DNA of 64,000 bases from Caldilineae bacterium (GCA_020634555.1 JACKBK010000012.1:33488-97487), one strand, 5' to 3'; numbered from the stretch's first letter, positions 14,966 through 24,597 are shown. Numbers and translations are program-made. Notes: generated by a model from the sequence alone, not told the origin.

Positions 14966-16301
14966 TTGGTTGATCCGTCAAGCTGCGCTCCGGGACGCTG
15001 ATCGGTAAGGAGAAGAAAAACACGGTTCCCTCACCTACAGTGCTCTCCGCCCAGATGCGCCCCTTGTGGCTTTCAATGATTGTGTGTGCAATTGGCAGGC
15101 CCAGCCCAGAGCCAACTACATGGCGCACAAGACCGGTCTCGATGCGGAAGTACTTCTCGAACAGCCGATTGAGGTGCTCAGGCGCGATTCCAACGCCCTG
15201 ATCGGCGACACTGACGATCACCTCGTCTGGCCGGACCACACCCCGCACCACGATCAGCCCGCCCTGCGGCGAATACTTGATGGCGTTGTCCACCAGGTTG
15301 CGCAGCACCTGCGAGATACGTTGTGGATCTGCGTCGACAATCGGAAAGTCGGCTGGAAAATCGACGGCGAACTGATGCTTCCCGGATTGGTGCAACAGAT
15401 CTTCAATGGCCGCGTGCGCCAGACGAGGCAACAGCGTCGGCTGAAACTCCAGCCTTAACAGCCCGGCATCGATGATGGAGGACTCCAACAGATCGTGGAT
15501 CAGGTCCTGCAACACATCGCACTCCTCGTCGATGATCTGCAGGAACTCCCGCTGCGTGGCGGGGCTGAACTCCACCTCATCCATCAGAAGGGCTGTGCTG
15601 TAGCCCTTGATGGAGGTGAGTGGCGTGCGCATCTCATGGGCCAGCGTCGAAATCAGTTCCTCCTTCAGCCGGTTGGCTTCCTTGAAAGCAAGCGTCGCCT
15701 GCAGTTCTTGACTGAGGCGGACGTTGTCGATGGAAAGCGTGATCAGCTCTGCCACCGCTTCCAGAAAGGCCAGGTCGGCGCGCTCAAACGTGCCGCGTTG
15801 GCGCAGATTTTCCAGCACCAGCACGCCGAGGCAGTCCTGCCCAGTCTTCAACGGCACACAGACGGCACTCAGGGGCTGGTGCAAACCAGCCGTTGCAGCT
15901 TTGAAGAGATCGCGGTTCTCAGGGCTCATATCGGCCATGGCAACCGCTATGTCGTCGCGGCTGGCGAAAAACAACGTTGTGCCGGTCTGGAAAGCCTTGC
16001 CGCTCAGCGATTCGCCGGCCGCCAGTTGCAGGTTCTGAAGAAACGGCGCTTCATAGCCCAGCGACGCCGCCACCTGCAACCGCTGTACATCACGGTCAAA
16101 CAGCATCAACACCCCAGAATCGGCAACGGGCAAGATTTCGATCAGCGCGCCAATGAACTGCGGCAGCATAACCGCCAGATCGCGCTCACTGGCCATGATA
16201 CGGGCCACATGAAAAATCGTGCTTAGCTTGTGATCGCGCTCGACTGCCGATTCAGGCCGGAGGACATCGGAGTTAGTCTCAAAAGCAAGTGTGGTGTTCA
16301 T
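14958..16301 (-). CDS. GAF-domain sensor histidine kinase
   Basis: 447 residues from ATG 16301; the longer frame to 16481 runs antisense through a decayed Crp fragment and is rejected. The N-terminal half is a GAF domain (about 40-195; 'VAASLGYEAPFLQN', 'GESLSGKAFQTG', 'AVCVPLKTGQDCLGVLVLEN'). A HisKA helix follows with His222 in 'LAHEMRTPLTSIKGY'. The HATPase domain has N, G1 ('DQGVGIAPEHL') and G2 ('GSGLGLPIAHTI') boxes. No transmembrane segment, so it is a cytosolic sensor. The signal sensed by the GAF domain is unknown. Partner of the downstream OmpR-type regulator. Confidence 0.92.
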   Translation of the reverse strand: MNTTLAFETNSDVLRPESAVERDHKLSTIFHVARIMASERDLAVMLPQFIGALIEILPVADSGVLMLFDRDVQRLQVAASLGYEAPFLQNLQLAAGESLSGKAFQTGTTLFFASRDDIAVAMADMSPENRDLFKAATAGLHQPLSAVCVPLKTGQDCLGVLVLENLRQRGTFERADLAFLEAVAELITLSIDNVRLSQELQATLAFKEANRLKEELISTLAHEMRTPLTSIKGYSTALLMDEVEFSPATQREFLQIIDEECDVLQDLIHDLLESSIIDAGLLRLEFQPTLLPRLAHAAIEDLLHQSGKHQFAVDFPADFPIVDADPQRISQVLRNLVDNAIKYSPQGGLIVVRGVVRPDEVIVSVADQGVGIAPEHLNRLFEKYFRIETGLVRHVVGSGLGLPIAHTIIESHKGRIWAESTVGEGTVFFFSLPISVPERSLTDQPND

Positions 16302-16472
16302 GGAAAGAAAAACATCGCGTTCGTTTGTGGTACACTTCAATTCTACACGAGTTCCGGCTCGCCACCAAACCCCTCGGACTTTGTCGCCTGCCACAAACGG
16401 CCATAGCGCTCTGTGAGACACTATGCGCGCGGCGCGCGGCTCAGTGGGCATCTGTTCGTCAGGGACTACACC

Positions 16473-16529
16473 ATGGAACACCTGCCGCGACTGCTGACGC
16501 AGGAGGAGATGGCGGCCCAGCTATGTTGA
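16473..16529 (+). pseudogene. Remnant of a Crp/Fnr helix-turn-helix
   Basis: Translating from ATG 16473 gives MEHLPRLLTQEEMAAQLC and a TGA. This aligns with 'VVPRLLTQEEMAARLGTV' of the intact regulator at 11091-11780. At DNA level, CTGCTGACGCAGGAGGAG and the following ATGGCGGC are identical in both places. The rest of a regulator is missing on both sides, and the frame stops within the recognition helix. A terminator hairpin directly follows, as would be expected after a deleted gene. Confidence 0.6.
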
Positions 16530-16535
16530 CCGCGA

Positions 16536-16564
16536 CCCGCAAGATATCCAGTCTTGCGGGTTTT
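16536..16564 (+). terminator. Rho-independent terminator
   Basis: CCCGCAAGA (16536-16544) pairs perfectly with TCTTGCGGG (16552-16560) around TATCCAG, followed by TTTT. It sits just behind the Crp-like remnant and ahead of the ferredoxin gene. Confidence 0.78.
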
Positions 16565-16673
16565 GAGTCCTGATGAGACATTTGTCGCAGCGCAGGAAGA
16601 GAGCAGTTGGTAGAATGACAACATGCGCGGGCCATGGTGGTCCGTCGCAACGAATCGGAGATACGATGCCATC

Positions 16674-16904
16674 ATGAACCCACTGCCAACCATTGATCAG
16701 GCCCTCTGTACTGGCTGTCGCCGTTGTGTGGAGATCTGCCCGACCCGGGCGTTGGACCAGAAGGCCGGAAAGGCGTTCATGCGCTTTCCTGATCTCTGCA
16801 CCTACTGTACGGTCTGTGAGGACATCTGCCCCACCAATGCCATCGCCCTGCCGTTTCTGATCGTGCTGGCGCCTGGCCTTCAGACAACGAAAACCACGCA
16901 TTAG
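16674..16904 (+). CDS. 2[4Fe-4S] ferredoxin
   Basis: 76 residues from ATG 16674. Two complete CxxCxxCxxxCP clusters are present: Cys12/15/18/22 ('CTGCRRCVEICP') and Cys42/45/48/52 ('CTYCTVCEDICP'), each able to bind a 4Fe-4S centre. Between them is the usual short hairpin. No signal peptide, so it is a cytosolic electron carrier. It starts the respiratory island and is followed after 16 bp by a cupin gene. NosR-type ferredoxins are larger and membrane-bound, but clade II nos clusters often carry separate NosG/H-like ferredoxins, so a role in supplying electrons to NosZ maturation is possible (inference). Confidence 0.9.
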   Translation: MNPLPTIDQALCTGCRRCVEICPTRALDQKAGKAFMRFPDLCTYCTVCEDICPTNAIALPFLIVLAPGLQTTKTTH

Positions 16905-16920
16905 AAAAGGACCTTTCCTC

Positions 16921-17316
16921 GTGTTTCAACCAGCATTTGGCGAGCTGAACATCAAGGCTTACCAGCCGCACCGCCCTGGCGGCGTGGTATCGACCAGTTT
17001 GTTTTCCCATGAAGAGCTGCACGCCGATCTGGTCGTGCTGCCGCCGCACAGCGAAATTTCCCTGCACACCCACGAGAATGAGAACGAGTTGTTCGATGTG
17101 ATCGAGGGCGATGGGATCTTCGTAGTGAACGGCGTTGAGTTTCCCGGCGGCGCAGGCAAATGCGTCTTCGTGAAGGCCGGTACGGTCCACGCGCTGCGCA
17201 ACGACGGCGACTGCCTGTGGACGGTGCGCGTCACGCGCCAGAGCCGCGTTTACCCGCGGCACGTCGGTATGCTGGTCAGGCGGGCTGTGCGCAAACGGCT
17301 TGGGCTGATCAGTTGA
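16921..17316 (+). CDS. Cupin-domain protein
   Basis: 131 residues from GTG 16921, with AAAGGACC before it. A single cupin barrel: 'VLPPHSEISLHTHENENELF' (motif 1, metal-binding His and Glu) and 'PGGAGKCVFVKAGTVHALRN' (motif 2, His). It is therefore likely a small metal-binding beta-barrel; whether it is an enzyme or a sensor is not readable. It lies between the ferredoxin gene and nosZ on the same strand, 84 bp ahead of nosZ. Two further cupins occur downstream of the nos operon. Confidence 0.85.
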   Translation: MFQPAFGELNIKAYQPHRPGGVVSTSLFSHEELHADLVVLPPHSEISLHTHENENELFDVIEGDGIFVVNGVEFPGGAGKCVFVKAGTVHALRNDGDCLWTVRVTRQSRVYPRHVGMLVRRAVRKRLGLIS

Positions 17317-17400
17317 ACCGGCATCGACGAGTTCGGGTCATCACATGAGATCGTGGAGATTATCCCACCCCACCCCTTTCCGGATCAGGAGGAACCCCAA

Positions 17401-19383
17401 ATGAAACGAGCGCTTTACCTGGTATTCGTGCTGCTCATGCTGGCGTCGCTGCTAGTCGGTTGCTCGAAAGACAAATCGACGCCCACACCTGCTGCCAGCG
17501 GCGAGGCTGGACTGCCGGCCGACTCGATGGCAATCGCCGCCGAACGCGGCCTCACCCCCGATGACATCAACGCTGCCTTGATGACCTACGTGCCCAGCGG
17601 CCAGTGGGATGAGTATCTGACGTTCATGTCCGGCGGCCACTCGGGCAACCTGGTAGTGGTCGGCGTGCCTTCGATGCGCATTCTCAAGAACATCGCCGTC
17701 TTCACGCCCGAAGCCTGGCAGGGGTATGGCTTCGGCAACACAGACATCGAAGCGATGCTGGACGCCGGCAACGTGGACGGCGAGGAGATTCGCATGGGCG
17801 ACTCGCACCACCCGGCGCTCAGCGAGACCGCTGGCGACTACGATGGCCAGTTCATCTTCATCAACGACAAGAACAGCGCCCGCGTCGCCGTCATCGATCT
17901 GCGCGACTTCGAGACCAAGCAGATCGTCAAGGACCCCAACATCATCAGCAACCACGGCGCGACCTTCGTCTCGCCCAACACCGACTACATCTTCCAGGGC
18001 GCCCAGTATGCGACGCCTTACGGCTGGGAGTATGCGCCCATCTCCGAGTACAAGGAAAAATACCGCGGCTTGCTGACCGCATGGAAGTTCGACCGCGAGA
18101 AGGGGCGCATCGTGCCTGAGGAATCCTTCAGCATCGAACTGCCTCCCTACTGGCAGGACCTGTGCGACGCCGGCAAGTTGGTCAGCGACGGCTGGGTGTT
18201 CTGTAACTCCTTTAACACCGAGCTGGCTACCGGCGGCAATCTGGAGGGCCAGCCCAACTTCGAGGCCAGCGTCAGCCAGCGCGACATGGACTACATGCAC
18301 ATTGTAGACTGGAAGAAGGCTGCCCAGGTCGTGGCCGACGGCAAGGCTGACGAGATCAACGGTATGCCGGTCATCAGCATCCCGACCGCAGTGGAGGAAG
18401 GCATTCTCTACCTGGCGCCAGAGCCCAAGAGCCCGCACGGCATGGATGTCACGCCGGATGGCAAGTATCTGGTCGTGGCCGGCAAGCTGGACCCGCACGT
18501 CACCGTCTACAGCTTCGACAAGATCCAGCAGGCTATCGCCGGCAACAACTCGACTCCTGATGAGTACGGCATCCCAATTCTCAACTTCGACGATGTCATG
18601 GTGGCGCAGTTGGAGGTCGGCCTCGGGCCGCTCCATACCCAGTTCGACGACCAGGGCAACGCCTATACCAGCCTCTTCCTGGACAGCATGGTGGCCAAGT
18701 GGAAGCTGGGCGGCGACGATCCAGCAGCTTACACCGTTCTCAACAAGGTTCCTGTGCAGTACAACATCGGCCACCTGGTGGCGGCTGAAGGCGACACCGT
18801 TTCGCCCGATGGCAAGTACCTGATCGCGCTCAACAAGTGGGCAGTGGATCGTTTCACGCCGGTCGGTCCGCTGCTACCGCAGAACGAGCAGCTAATCGAC
18901 ATCAGCGGCGACAACATGAAGGTGATCTACGACATGGCTATGGGGATCGGCGAGCCGCACTACGCCCAGATGATCAAGGCCGACAAGATCAACGCCATCA
19001 ACGCCTATCCCGAAGTCGGCTGGGATCCCCTCACGTGGCAGAAGTCTGAGTTCGCCACACTGCCGGGCGAGGAACGCATCGAGCGCAACGGCAACGAGGT
19101 CGAGGTCTTCATGACCTCCGTGCGATCGCACCTGACCCCGGACCGCATTGAGGTCAAGGAGGGCGACCATGTCGTTTGGCATATCACCAACATCGAGACC
19201 GCTCACGACGCCACTCACGGCTTCCAGCTTGACGGCCACAACATCAGCCTGAGCCTGGAGCCGGGTGAGACTGCCTCGTTTGAATTCAACGCAACCAACT
19301 CCGGCACCTATCCCTACTACTGCACCGAGTTCTGCTCGGCCTTGCATCTGGAGATGATGGGTTACTTCCTGGTGGAGCCGTAG
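17401..19383 (+). CDS. nosZ: Nitrous oxide reductase, clade II (Sec/lipoprotein type)
   Basis: 660 residues from ATG 17401, with AGGAGGAACCCCA upstream. The N-terminus is a Sec-type lipoprotein signal ending LLVGC (no twin-arginine), a hallmark of clade II NosZ; the mature protein is predicted to be tethered on the outer face. The N-terminal seven-bladed propeller carries CuZ ligands such as 'GDSHHPALSET' (His136, His137) and 'SNHGATFVSPNTDY'. The C-terminal cupredoxin has CuA ligands: Cys641, Cys645, His649 and Met652 in 'CTEFCSALHLEMMGY', plus a His in 'AHDATHGFQLDGH'. It reduces N2O to N2. It leads the nosZ-B-D-F-Y-L-cytochrome operon. Confidence 0.97.
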   Translation: MKRALYLVFVLLMLASLLVGCSKDKSTPTPAASGEAGLPADSMAIAAERGLTPDDINAALMTYVPSGQWDEYLTFMSGGHSGNLVVVGVPSMRILKNIAVFTPEAWQGYGFGNTDIEAMLDAGNVDGEEIRMGDSHHPALSETAGDYDGQFIFINDKNSARVAVIDLRDFETKQIVKDPNIISNHGATFVSPNTDYIFQGAQYATPYGWEYAPISEYKEKYRGLLTAWKFDREKGRIVPEESFSIELPPYWQDLCDAGKLVSDGWVFCNSFNTELATGGNLEGQPNFEASVSQRDMDYMHIVDWKKAAQVVADGKADEINGMPVISIPTAVEEGILYLAPEPKSPHGMDVTPDGKYLVVAGKLDPHVTVYSFDKIQQAIAGNNSTPDEYGIPILNFDDVMVAQLEVGLGPLHTQFDDQGNAYTSLFLDSMVAKWKLGGDDPAAYTVLNKVPVQYNIGHLVAAEGDTVSPDGKYLIALNKWAVDRFTPVGPLLPQNEQLIDISGDNMKVIYDMAMGIGEPHYAQMIKADKINAINAYPEVGWDPLTWQKSEFATLPGEERIERNGNEVEVFMTSVRSHLTPDRIEVKEGDHVVWHITNIETAHDATHGFQLDGHNISLSLEPGETASFEFNATNSGTYPYYCTEFCSALHLEMMGYFLVEP

Positions 19384-19512
19384 AGGTGTTTTCGGGACTG
19401 GTAGATTGGTGCATTGGGAAATCGGTCGGTTCTGCGTGGACAATTGGCTTCTTGCCGGCACGAGAACCCACCAATCTACCAATCTACTAGTCCTTGTCCA
19501 AGGAAGATCACC

Positions 19513-20181
<669 letters not shown>

Positions 20182-20202
20182 GACACGAATTCACGAATTC
20201 AG

Positions 20203-21564
20203 ATGCCAACTATGTTGTCAGTCTTGATCGCTGCCACAATCGCGTTGTTTCCGCTAGCTGCCGACCAGCCGCTTGACCTAAAGGCCGCGCTGGCGGCCGC
20301 GCAGCCCGGTGACACCATCGTGGTCCCGGCTGGACGCTATGCCGGCCCGCTGGTCATCGACACGCCGGTGACGCTGGTCGGCCAGGATTACCCGGTGATC
20401 GACGCCGGCGGCAGCGGCAGCGTGATCACGGTCAACGCGCCGGACGTGACGATCCGCGGGTTCGAGATCCGCGGCAGCGGGGCCTCGCTGGACCGGGAGG
20501 ACGCGGGCGTTACCGGCCTGGCGCCGCGGCTGACGGTGGAAGACAACCGGCTGGAGGACGTGCTGTTCGGCGTCTATCTCAAGGATGCGCCCGGCAGCGT
20601 CGTGCGCGGCAACACCGTGGCCGGCAAGCCGCTGGAGATGGGTGTGCGCGGCGACGGGCTGCGCTTGTGGTACTCCGCCGGCAGCCTGGTGGAAAACAAC
20701 CACGTCAGTGACAGCCGCGACATGATCGTCTGGTATTCGCCAGACAGCATCATCCGCGGCAACACCGTGGAACGCAGCCGCTATGGGTTGCACTTCATGG
20801 TCAACGAGAACGTTCTGATCGAGGAGAACGTCCTGCGCGACAACTCGGTGGGCATCTACCTGATGTACGGCGACGGCTATACCGTGCGCCGCAATCTGCT
20901 GTTCGACAACCGCGGCCAGAGCGGCTACGGCCTGGGGTTGAAGGACGTTGACAACGCCGTGGTTGACGGCAACTACTTCGTGGCCAATCGCGTCGGTGTC
21001 TACAACGACCATTCGCCGCTGTCGCCCAACGCGACGACCCGTACCGAGAACAACCTGTTCGCCTACAACGACATCGCGCTGTGGATGCTGCCGCTGGTGG
21101 AGGACAACGTCACCGCCGGCAACGTGTTCCAGGAGAATGGCGAGCAGATCGCGCTGGCTGGCGAGGGCGTGCTGCGCAACAACCTGTGGTCGGAGGCCGG
21201 CCGCGGCAACTACTGGAGCGACTACGCCGGCTACGACGCCGACAACAACGGCGTGGGCGACGTGCCCTACCAGGCGCAGAGCCTGTTCGAGGACCTGCTG
21301 GCAAAACACCCTGAGCTGCGGCTGTTCCAGCTCAGCCCGGCCACCGACGCCATCGATCTGGCTGCGCGCGCCTTTCCGCTGTTTCAGCCGCGGCCGAAGA
21401 TGACCGACGAGCACCCATTGATGGCGCCGCCTGTGCTGCCGGCCGTGCCGGGCCTTACGCCGGCGCCGTTGGCCGCCAACCTGGCCGCGTCGCTGGCAAT
21501 GCTGGCCGCCGCCGCGTTGATCCTCGTGTTCGCCGTCCGCAGGCCGCGGCGGACCACAGGATGA
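20203..21564 (+). CDS. nosD: NosD, periplasmic right-handed beta-helix copper-site maturation protein
   Basis: 453 residues. N-terminal export signal, then the carbohydrate-binding/sugar-hydrolase (CASH) type beta-helix with many 'GNTV', 'ENNHVSDS', 'RGNTVERS', 'IEENVLRDNSVGIYL' rungs. The signature 'GRGNYWSDYAGYDADNNGVG' near residue 335 is typical of NosD. A C-terminal hydrophobic helix (about residues 423-445) followed by Arg-rich tail anchors it. NosD works with NosF and NosY to build the CuZ site of NosZ. Followed by a short inverted repeat before nosF. Confidence 0.95.
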   Translation: MPTMLSVLIAATIALFPLAADQPLDLKAALAAAQPGDTIVVPAGRYAGPLVIDTPVTLVGQDYPVIDAGGSGSVITVNAPDVTIRGFEIRGSGASLDREDAGVTGLAPRLTVEDNRLEDVLFGVYLKDAPGSVVRGNTVAGKPLEMGVRGDGLRLWYSAGSLVENNHVSDSRDMIVWYSPDSIIRGNTVERSRYGLHFMVNENVLIEENVLRDNSVGIYLMYGDGYTVRRNLLFDNRGQSGYGLGLKDVDNAVVDGNYFVANRVGVYNDHSPLSPNATTRTENNLFAYNDIALWMLPLVEDNVTAGNVFQENGEQIALAGEGVLRNNLWSEAGRGNYWSDYAGYDADNNGVGDVPYQAQSLFEDLLAKHPELRLFQLSPATDAIDLAARAFPLFQPRPKMTDEHPLMAPPVLPAVPGLTPAPLAANLAASLAMLAAAALILVFAVRRPRRTTG

Positions 21565-21584
21565 GGCGCGATGGTGGTCACTGA

Positions 21585-21614
21585 GCGTCATTCCTGCGAA
21601 AGCGGGAATGACGG
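21585..21614. repeat. Minimal copy of the CATTCCCGC/GCGGGAATG hairpin
   Basis: GCGTCATTCCTGCGAAAGCGGGAATGACGGAC forms a near-perfect hairpin identical in core to the interspersed family at 1954, 8424, 24044 and 50828. It lies between nosD and nosF. Confidence 0.6.
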
Positions 21615-21647
21615 ACGGCATACCGGATTTTACAAGAGAACCAAGCG

Positions 21648-22499
21648 ATGATTGAGTATTCTCACGTCACCAAACGTTTTGGTAAGTTCACGGCCGTTGA
21701 CGACCTGAGCTTCGCGGTGCAGCCGCAGGAGGCGCTGGCCCTTTGGGGACCGAACGGCGCCGGCAAAACCACCGCCATCAAGTGCCTGCTGGGGCTGCTG
21801 CGCTACCGCGGTCTGATTTCGGTGGATGGCATGGACGCCGGCAAAAACGGCAAGGCAGTACGCCGGCTGCTGGGCTACGTGCCCCAGGAACTGGCCTTCT
21901 ACGCCGACATGAGCGCGCTGGACACGGCGTTGTTCTACGCCCGGTTGAAGGGCGTGGAGGCCGGCCGCGCGCAGGAGGCGCTGCAGCAGGTCGGGCTGGC
22001 AGAACACGGCGACAAGCCGGTCGGCGCGCTGTCGGGCGGCATGAAACAGCGCCTGGCGCTGGGGCTGGCGCTGCTGGCCGACCCGCCGATCCTGGTGCTG
22101 GACGAGCCGACCTCGAACCTGGACGCAGCGGCGCGCGAACTCTTCCTGGCGATGCTGCGCGACGTGAAGCGGGCAGGCAAGACGGTCATCTTCACGTCGC
22201 ACCGGCTGGAAGAGGTGGAGGCGCTGGCCGACACCGTGCTGGTGATGGATGGCGGCCGGCTGACGCTGGTCTGCGCCGCGGCCGAGCTGCCTGACCGCCT
22301 GGGACTGCGGTCGCGGGTCAAGCTGCGTCTGCCGGCAAGCCAGTTGGAGCGCGCACTGGCCGTCCTGACAACCGCCGGATTCACAGTCTCGCGCAACGGC
22401 GTCGGCGTGCTGGTCGATGTTCTGCCCGACCAAAAGGCGCAGCCGATCCAGACGTTGTACGATGCCGACGTCGAAGTAACCGATTTCGAAGTGTTGTAG
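21648..22499 (+). CDS. nosF: NosF, ABC transporter ATPase for NosZ copper-site assembly
   Basis: 283 residues. Walker A 'GPNGAGKTT' (34-42), Q-loop region 'LGYVPQEL', signature 'LSGGMKQRLALGLALL' and Walker B 'ILVLDEPTSNLD' are intact, followed by the switch His in 'FTSHRLEEVE'. The ~75-residue C-terminal extension is usual for this type of exporter ATPase. Together with NosY it forms the cytoplasmic-membrane ABC complex that acts with NosD, probably moving a sulfur species for the CuZ cluster. The gene follows nosD by 83 bp and precedes nosY. Confidence 0.93.
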   Translation: MIEYSHVTKRFGKFTAVDDLSFAVQPQEALALWGPNGAGKTTAIKCLLGLLRYRGLISVDGMDAGKNGKAVRRLLGYVPQELAFYADMSALDTALFYARLKGVEAGRAQEALQQVGLAEHGDKPVGALSGGMKQRLALGLALLADPPILVLDEPTSNLDAAARELFLAMLRDVKRAGKTVIFTSHRLEEVEALADTVLVMDGGRLTLVCAAAELPDRLGLRSRVKLRLPASQLERALAVLTTAGFTVSRNGVGVLVDVLPDQKAQPIQTLYDADVEVTDFEVL

Positions 22500-22617
22500 C
22501 GGAACACGGCGTGCAATCACTCGGCAGTATTCTCGACGGACCTATTGCGCATTACGTATTTCGTATCCGTGCCATCACTTCGCAATACGCCATACGCACC
22601 ACGCAACACGAACCACC

Positions 22618-23457
22618 ATGACTTCATCTCTAACCACCATCTGGACGCTCGCACAGAAGGAGATGCGCGACGCGCTGCGCAACCGCTGGTTTTTGCTGTA
22701 TACCGCGGCCTTCGCTGCGCTGGCGCTGGCGTTCTCGTGGCTGGCGTTGGCCGGGGCAGGTATTGCCGGTTTCGCCGGCTTTGGCCGCACCGCCGCCAGC
22801 CTGATCAACCTGGTGCTGCTGATCGTGCCGCTGATGGCGCTGACAATCGGCGCACAGAGCATCGCTGCCGAGTTGGAGCGCGGCACGTTGAGCTACCTGC
22901 TGGCCCAGCCCATCGGCCGGCTGGAGGTGTTTCTGGGCAAATACCTTGGATTGGCGCTCAGCCTGCTGGCGGCGCTGGCGCTGGGCTTCGGGATCTCCGG
23001 ACTGGTCATGGTCCTGAGCGGGAGCGGCGCAGCCGATCCGGGCGCGTATGTCGCGCTGGTGGTGCTGGCCTTTCTGCTGGGCCTGGCCATGCTCAGTGTC
23101 GGCTTTCTGGTCTCGGCGCTGACGCGCAAGGCCAGTGTGGCGGTTGGCATCGGGCTGTTTCTGTGGCTGGCCTTTGTTTTCCTGGGTGATCTGGGCATGA
23201 TGGGCACGGCTGTCGCGATGAAGTTGCCCATCGCCAGCCTGTTCGCCATGTCGCTTTCCAACCCGTCGCAGGTGTTCAAGATGGCTGCCATTCTGGACAT
23301 CAACGCGACGCTCGACATCCTGGGGCCGGCCGGAATGTATGCGGTTCACCAGTATGGACAGGGCCTGCTGGCGATCCTGCTGGGCACGCTGGCGCTGTGG
23401 GCCATCGTACCGGGAGTGCTGGCCTACCTGCGCTTCGCCAACCGCGGCGACCTGTAG
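22618..23457 (+). CDS. nosY: NosY, ABC-2 type permease of the nos system
   Basis: 279 residues, ATG start. Begins 'IWTLAQKEMRDALRNRWFLLYTAAFAALAL', split as cytoplasmic amphipathic helix plus membrane segment 1, as in NosY. About six membrane segments follow, including 'LINLVLLIVPLMALTIGA' and 'ERGTLSYLLAQPIGRLEVFLG', the conserved ABC-2 loop. Pairs with NosF. The 118 bp before it contain direct ACGTATTTCGTA/ATACGCCATACGCA-like low-complexity sequence but no gene. Confidence 0.93.
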   Translation: MTSSLTTIWTLAQKEMRDALRNRWFLLYTAAFAALALAFSWLALAGAGIAGFAGFGRTAASLINLVLLIVPLMALTIGAQSIAAELERGTLSYLLAQPIGRLEVFLGKYLGLALSLLAALALGFGISGLVMVLSGSGAADPGAYVALVVLAFLLGLAMLSVGFLVSALTRKASVAVGIGLFLWLAFVFLGDLGMMGTAVAMKLPIASLFAMSLSNPSQVFKMAAILDINATLDILGPAGMYAVHQYGQGLLAILLGTLALWAIVPGVLAYLRFANRGDL

Positions 23458-23500
23458 GCGGATGGCTGATGGCAAATTGCAGATAGCAGATGGAGGAAAC

Positions 23501-24037
23501 GTGAAGAAGCAATTGTTACTGTCGGCTGTGATTATGCTGCTTTCTGTGGTGCTGGCGGCGTGCGCACAGGGATCGACCGAACTGGCGCCGCCTGACATCC
23601 GCTACGGCGAGGATGTCTGTGTCCAATGCAACATGATCATCAGCGACGAGCGCTTTGCGTCGGCCGTCGCCTACGAGGTTGGGCCGGGACGCTACGAGAC
23701 CGCTGCCTTCGACGACATCGGCGACATGCTGGACTGGGCGGCTGCGCACCCGGACCAGCCGCTGGTCGCGTGGTATGTCCACGACTACGAGAGCAAGGAG
23801 TGGACCGACGCCACGACCGCCACCTACGTCGTCACCGACCAGGTCGCTACGCCGATGGCGTCCGGCATCCTGGCGTTCGCCGGCGCCGACCGGGCCGACG
23901 TCATGGCATACGGGCTGGGGCTGAAGACCAGCGACTGGACCACTCTCACGACGCTGCACAAGGCTGGCGAGATCGGCAGCGGCGCGATGCGGCAGGGCGG
24001 TGGGATGGGCGGCAGGGCGCCGTCCGACGGCAAGTAG
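23501..24037 (+). CDS. nosL: NosL, copper-binding lipoprotein
   Basis: 178 residues from GTG 23501; the start is fixed by GGAGGAAAC immediately upstream, and the longer open frame overlaps nosY out of frame. The signal peptide ends VLAAC (lipidation Cys). The NosL core 'EDVCVQCNMIISDERFASA' has the Cys-x2-Cys-x-Met copper site, followed by 'FDDIGDMLDWA' and 'WYVHDYESKEWTDATTATYV'. NosL delivers Cu(I) to NosD/NosZ on the outside of the membrane. The C-terminus ends in a Gly/Met-rich tail. Followed by an inserted inverted-repeat element before the cytochrome gene. Confidence 0.94.
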   Translation: MKKQLLLSAVIMLLSVVLAACAQGSTELAPPDIRYGEDVCVQCNMIISDERFASAVAYEVGPGRYETAAFDDIGDMLDWAAAHPDQPLVAWYVHDYESKEWTDATTATYVVTDQVATPMASGILAFAGADRADVMAYGLGLKTSDWTTLTTLHKAGEIGSGAMRQGGGMGGRAPSDGK

Positions 24038-24043
24038 ACGTGT

Positions 24044-24108
24044 GTAACTACTCACCCGTCATTCCCGCTTTCGCGGGAATGACGCCACTTTGTAGCCTGA
24101 GTAGTAAC
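24044..24108. repeat. Interspersed inverted-repeat element, copy 3 (complete)
   Basis: 65 bp. Terminal inverted repeats GTAACTACTCA (24044-24054) and TGAGTAGTAAC (24098-24108). The interior is CCCGTCATTCCCGCTTTCGCGGGAATGACGCC, itself a strong hairpin. It lies inside the nos operon between nosL and the cytochrome gene. Confidence 0.7.
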
Positions 24109-24180
24109 AACGAAGTTATCGATCACGCGGTACGGGTTCCCGTATCACATTCTCTCGTTCGAGAAAAGGAGAACATCACA

Positions 24181-24597
24181 ATGAGACGCAATCTGTTTGT
24201 ATTGACTCTGTTGGCCGCGGTGCTGATTGTGCTGGCTGCCTGCGGCGGCGGATCGCAGCCCGCGGATGCGCCGGTTCAACCGACCGTGGCGCCAACACAG
24301 CCGCCTGTAGCCGCCGGTGATTCCGCTAAGGGCAAAGACCTGTTCGCGGGCACTTGCTCTGCCTGCCATGGGCCGTCCGGCGAAGGCGTTACCGGACTGG
24401 GCAAGCCGTTCACCACCAGTGACTTCGTGCCGTCGCAGAGCGACGAACAGTTGCTGGCATTCCTCAAGGTCGGTCGTCCTACCAGCGACCCGGCCAACAC
24501 CACCGGCGTGGACATGCCTCCCAAGGGCGGCAACCCGGCGTTGACCGACGAACAGTTGATGGACATCATCGCTTACATCCGAACCCTGCACCAATAA
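24181..24597 (+). CDS. Monoheme cytochrome c lipoprotein of the nos operon
   Basis: 138 residues from ATG 24181 with AAAAGGAG upstream. Lipoprotein signal ending VLAAC (Cys21), a Pro/Thr/Gln-rich tether, then a class I cytochrome c domain of about 90 residues. The heme site is Cys59-Ser-Ala-Cys62-His63, the distal Met lies in 'GVDMPPKGGNP', and the C-terminal helix is 'LTDEQLMDIIAYIRTL'. It resembles NosC1/NosC2 electron donors in clade II clusters and probably carries electrons from the quinol-oxidising side to NosZ. It is the last gene before a strong terminator. Confidence 0.92.
   Translation: MRRNLFVLTLLAAVLIVLAACGGGSQPADAPVQPTVAPTQPPVAAGDSAKGKDLFAGTCSACHGPSGEGVTGLGKPFTTSDFVPSQSDEQLLAFLKVGRPTSDPANTTGVDMPPKGGNPALTDEQLMDIIAYIRTLHQ

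Larger units (their letters stand above)
16302..16672. other. Intergenic region with regulator remnant and terminator
   Basis: 371 bp between the kinase gene and the ferredoxin gene. Apart from the Crp-like remnant (16473-16529) and a hairpin with T-tract (16536-16564), no gene or clear promoter is seen. Confidence 0.6.

Noticed and set aside
17452..18774. 440-codon open frame on the minus strand inside nosZ
   Set aside because: It is antisense to a well-supported NosZ frame with all copper ligands; the open frame results from high GC and codon bias.
20278..21621. 447-codon minus-strand frame across nosD
   Set aside because: Shadow of the repetitive, GC-rich nosD sequence.
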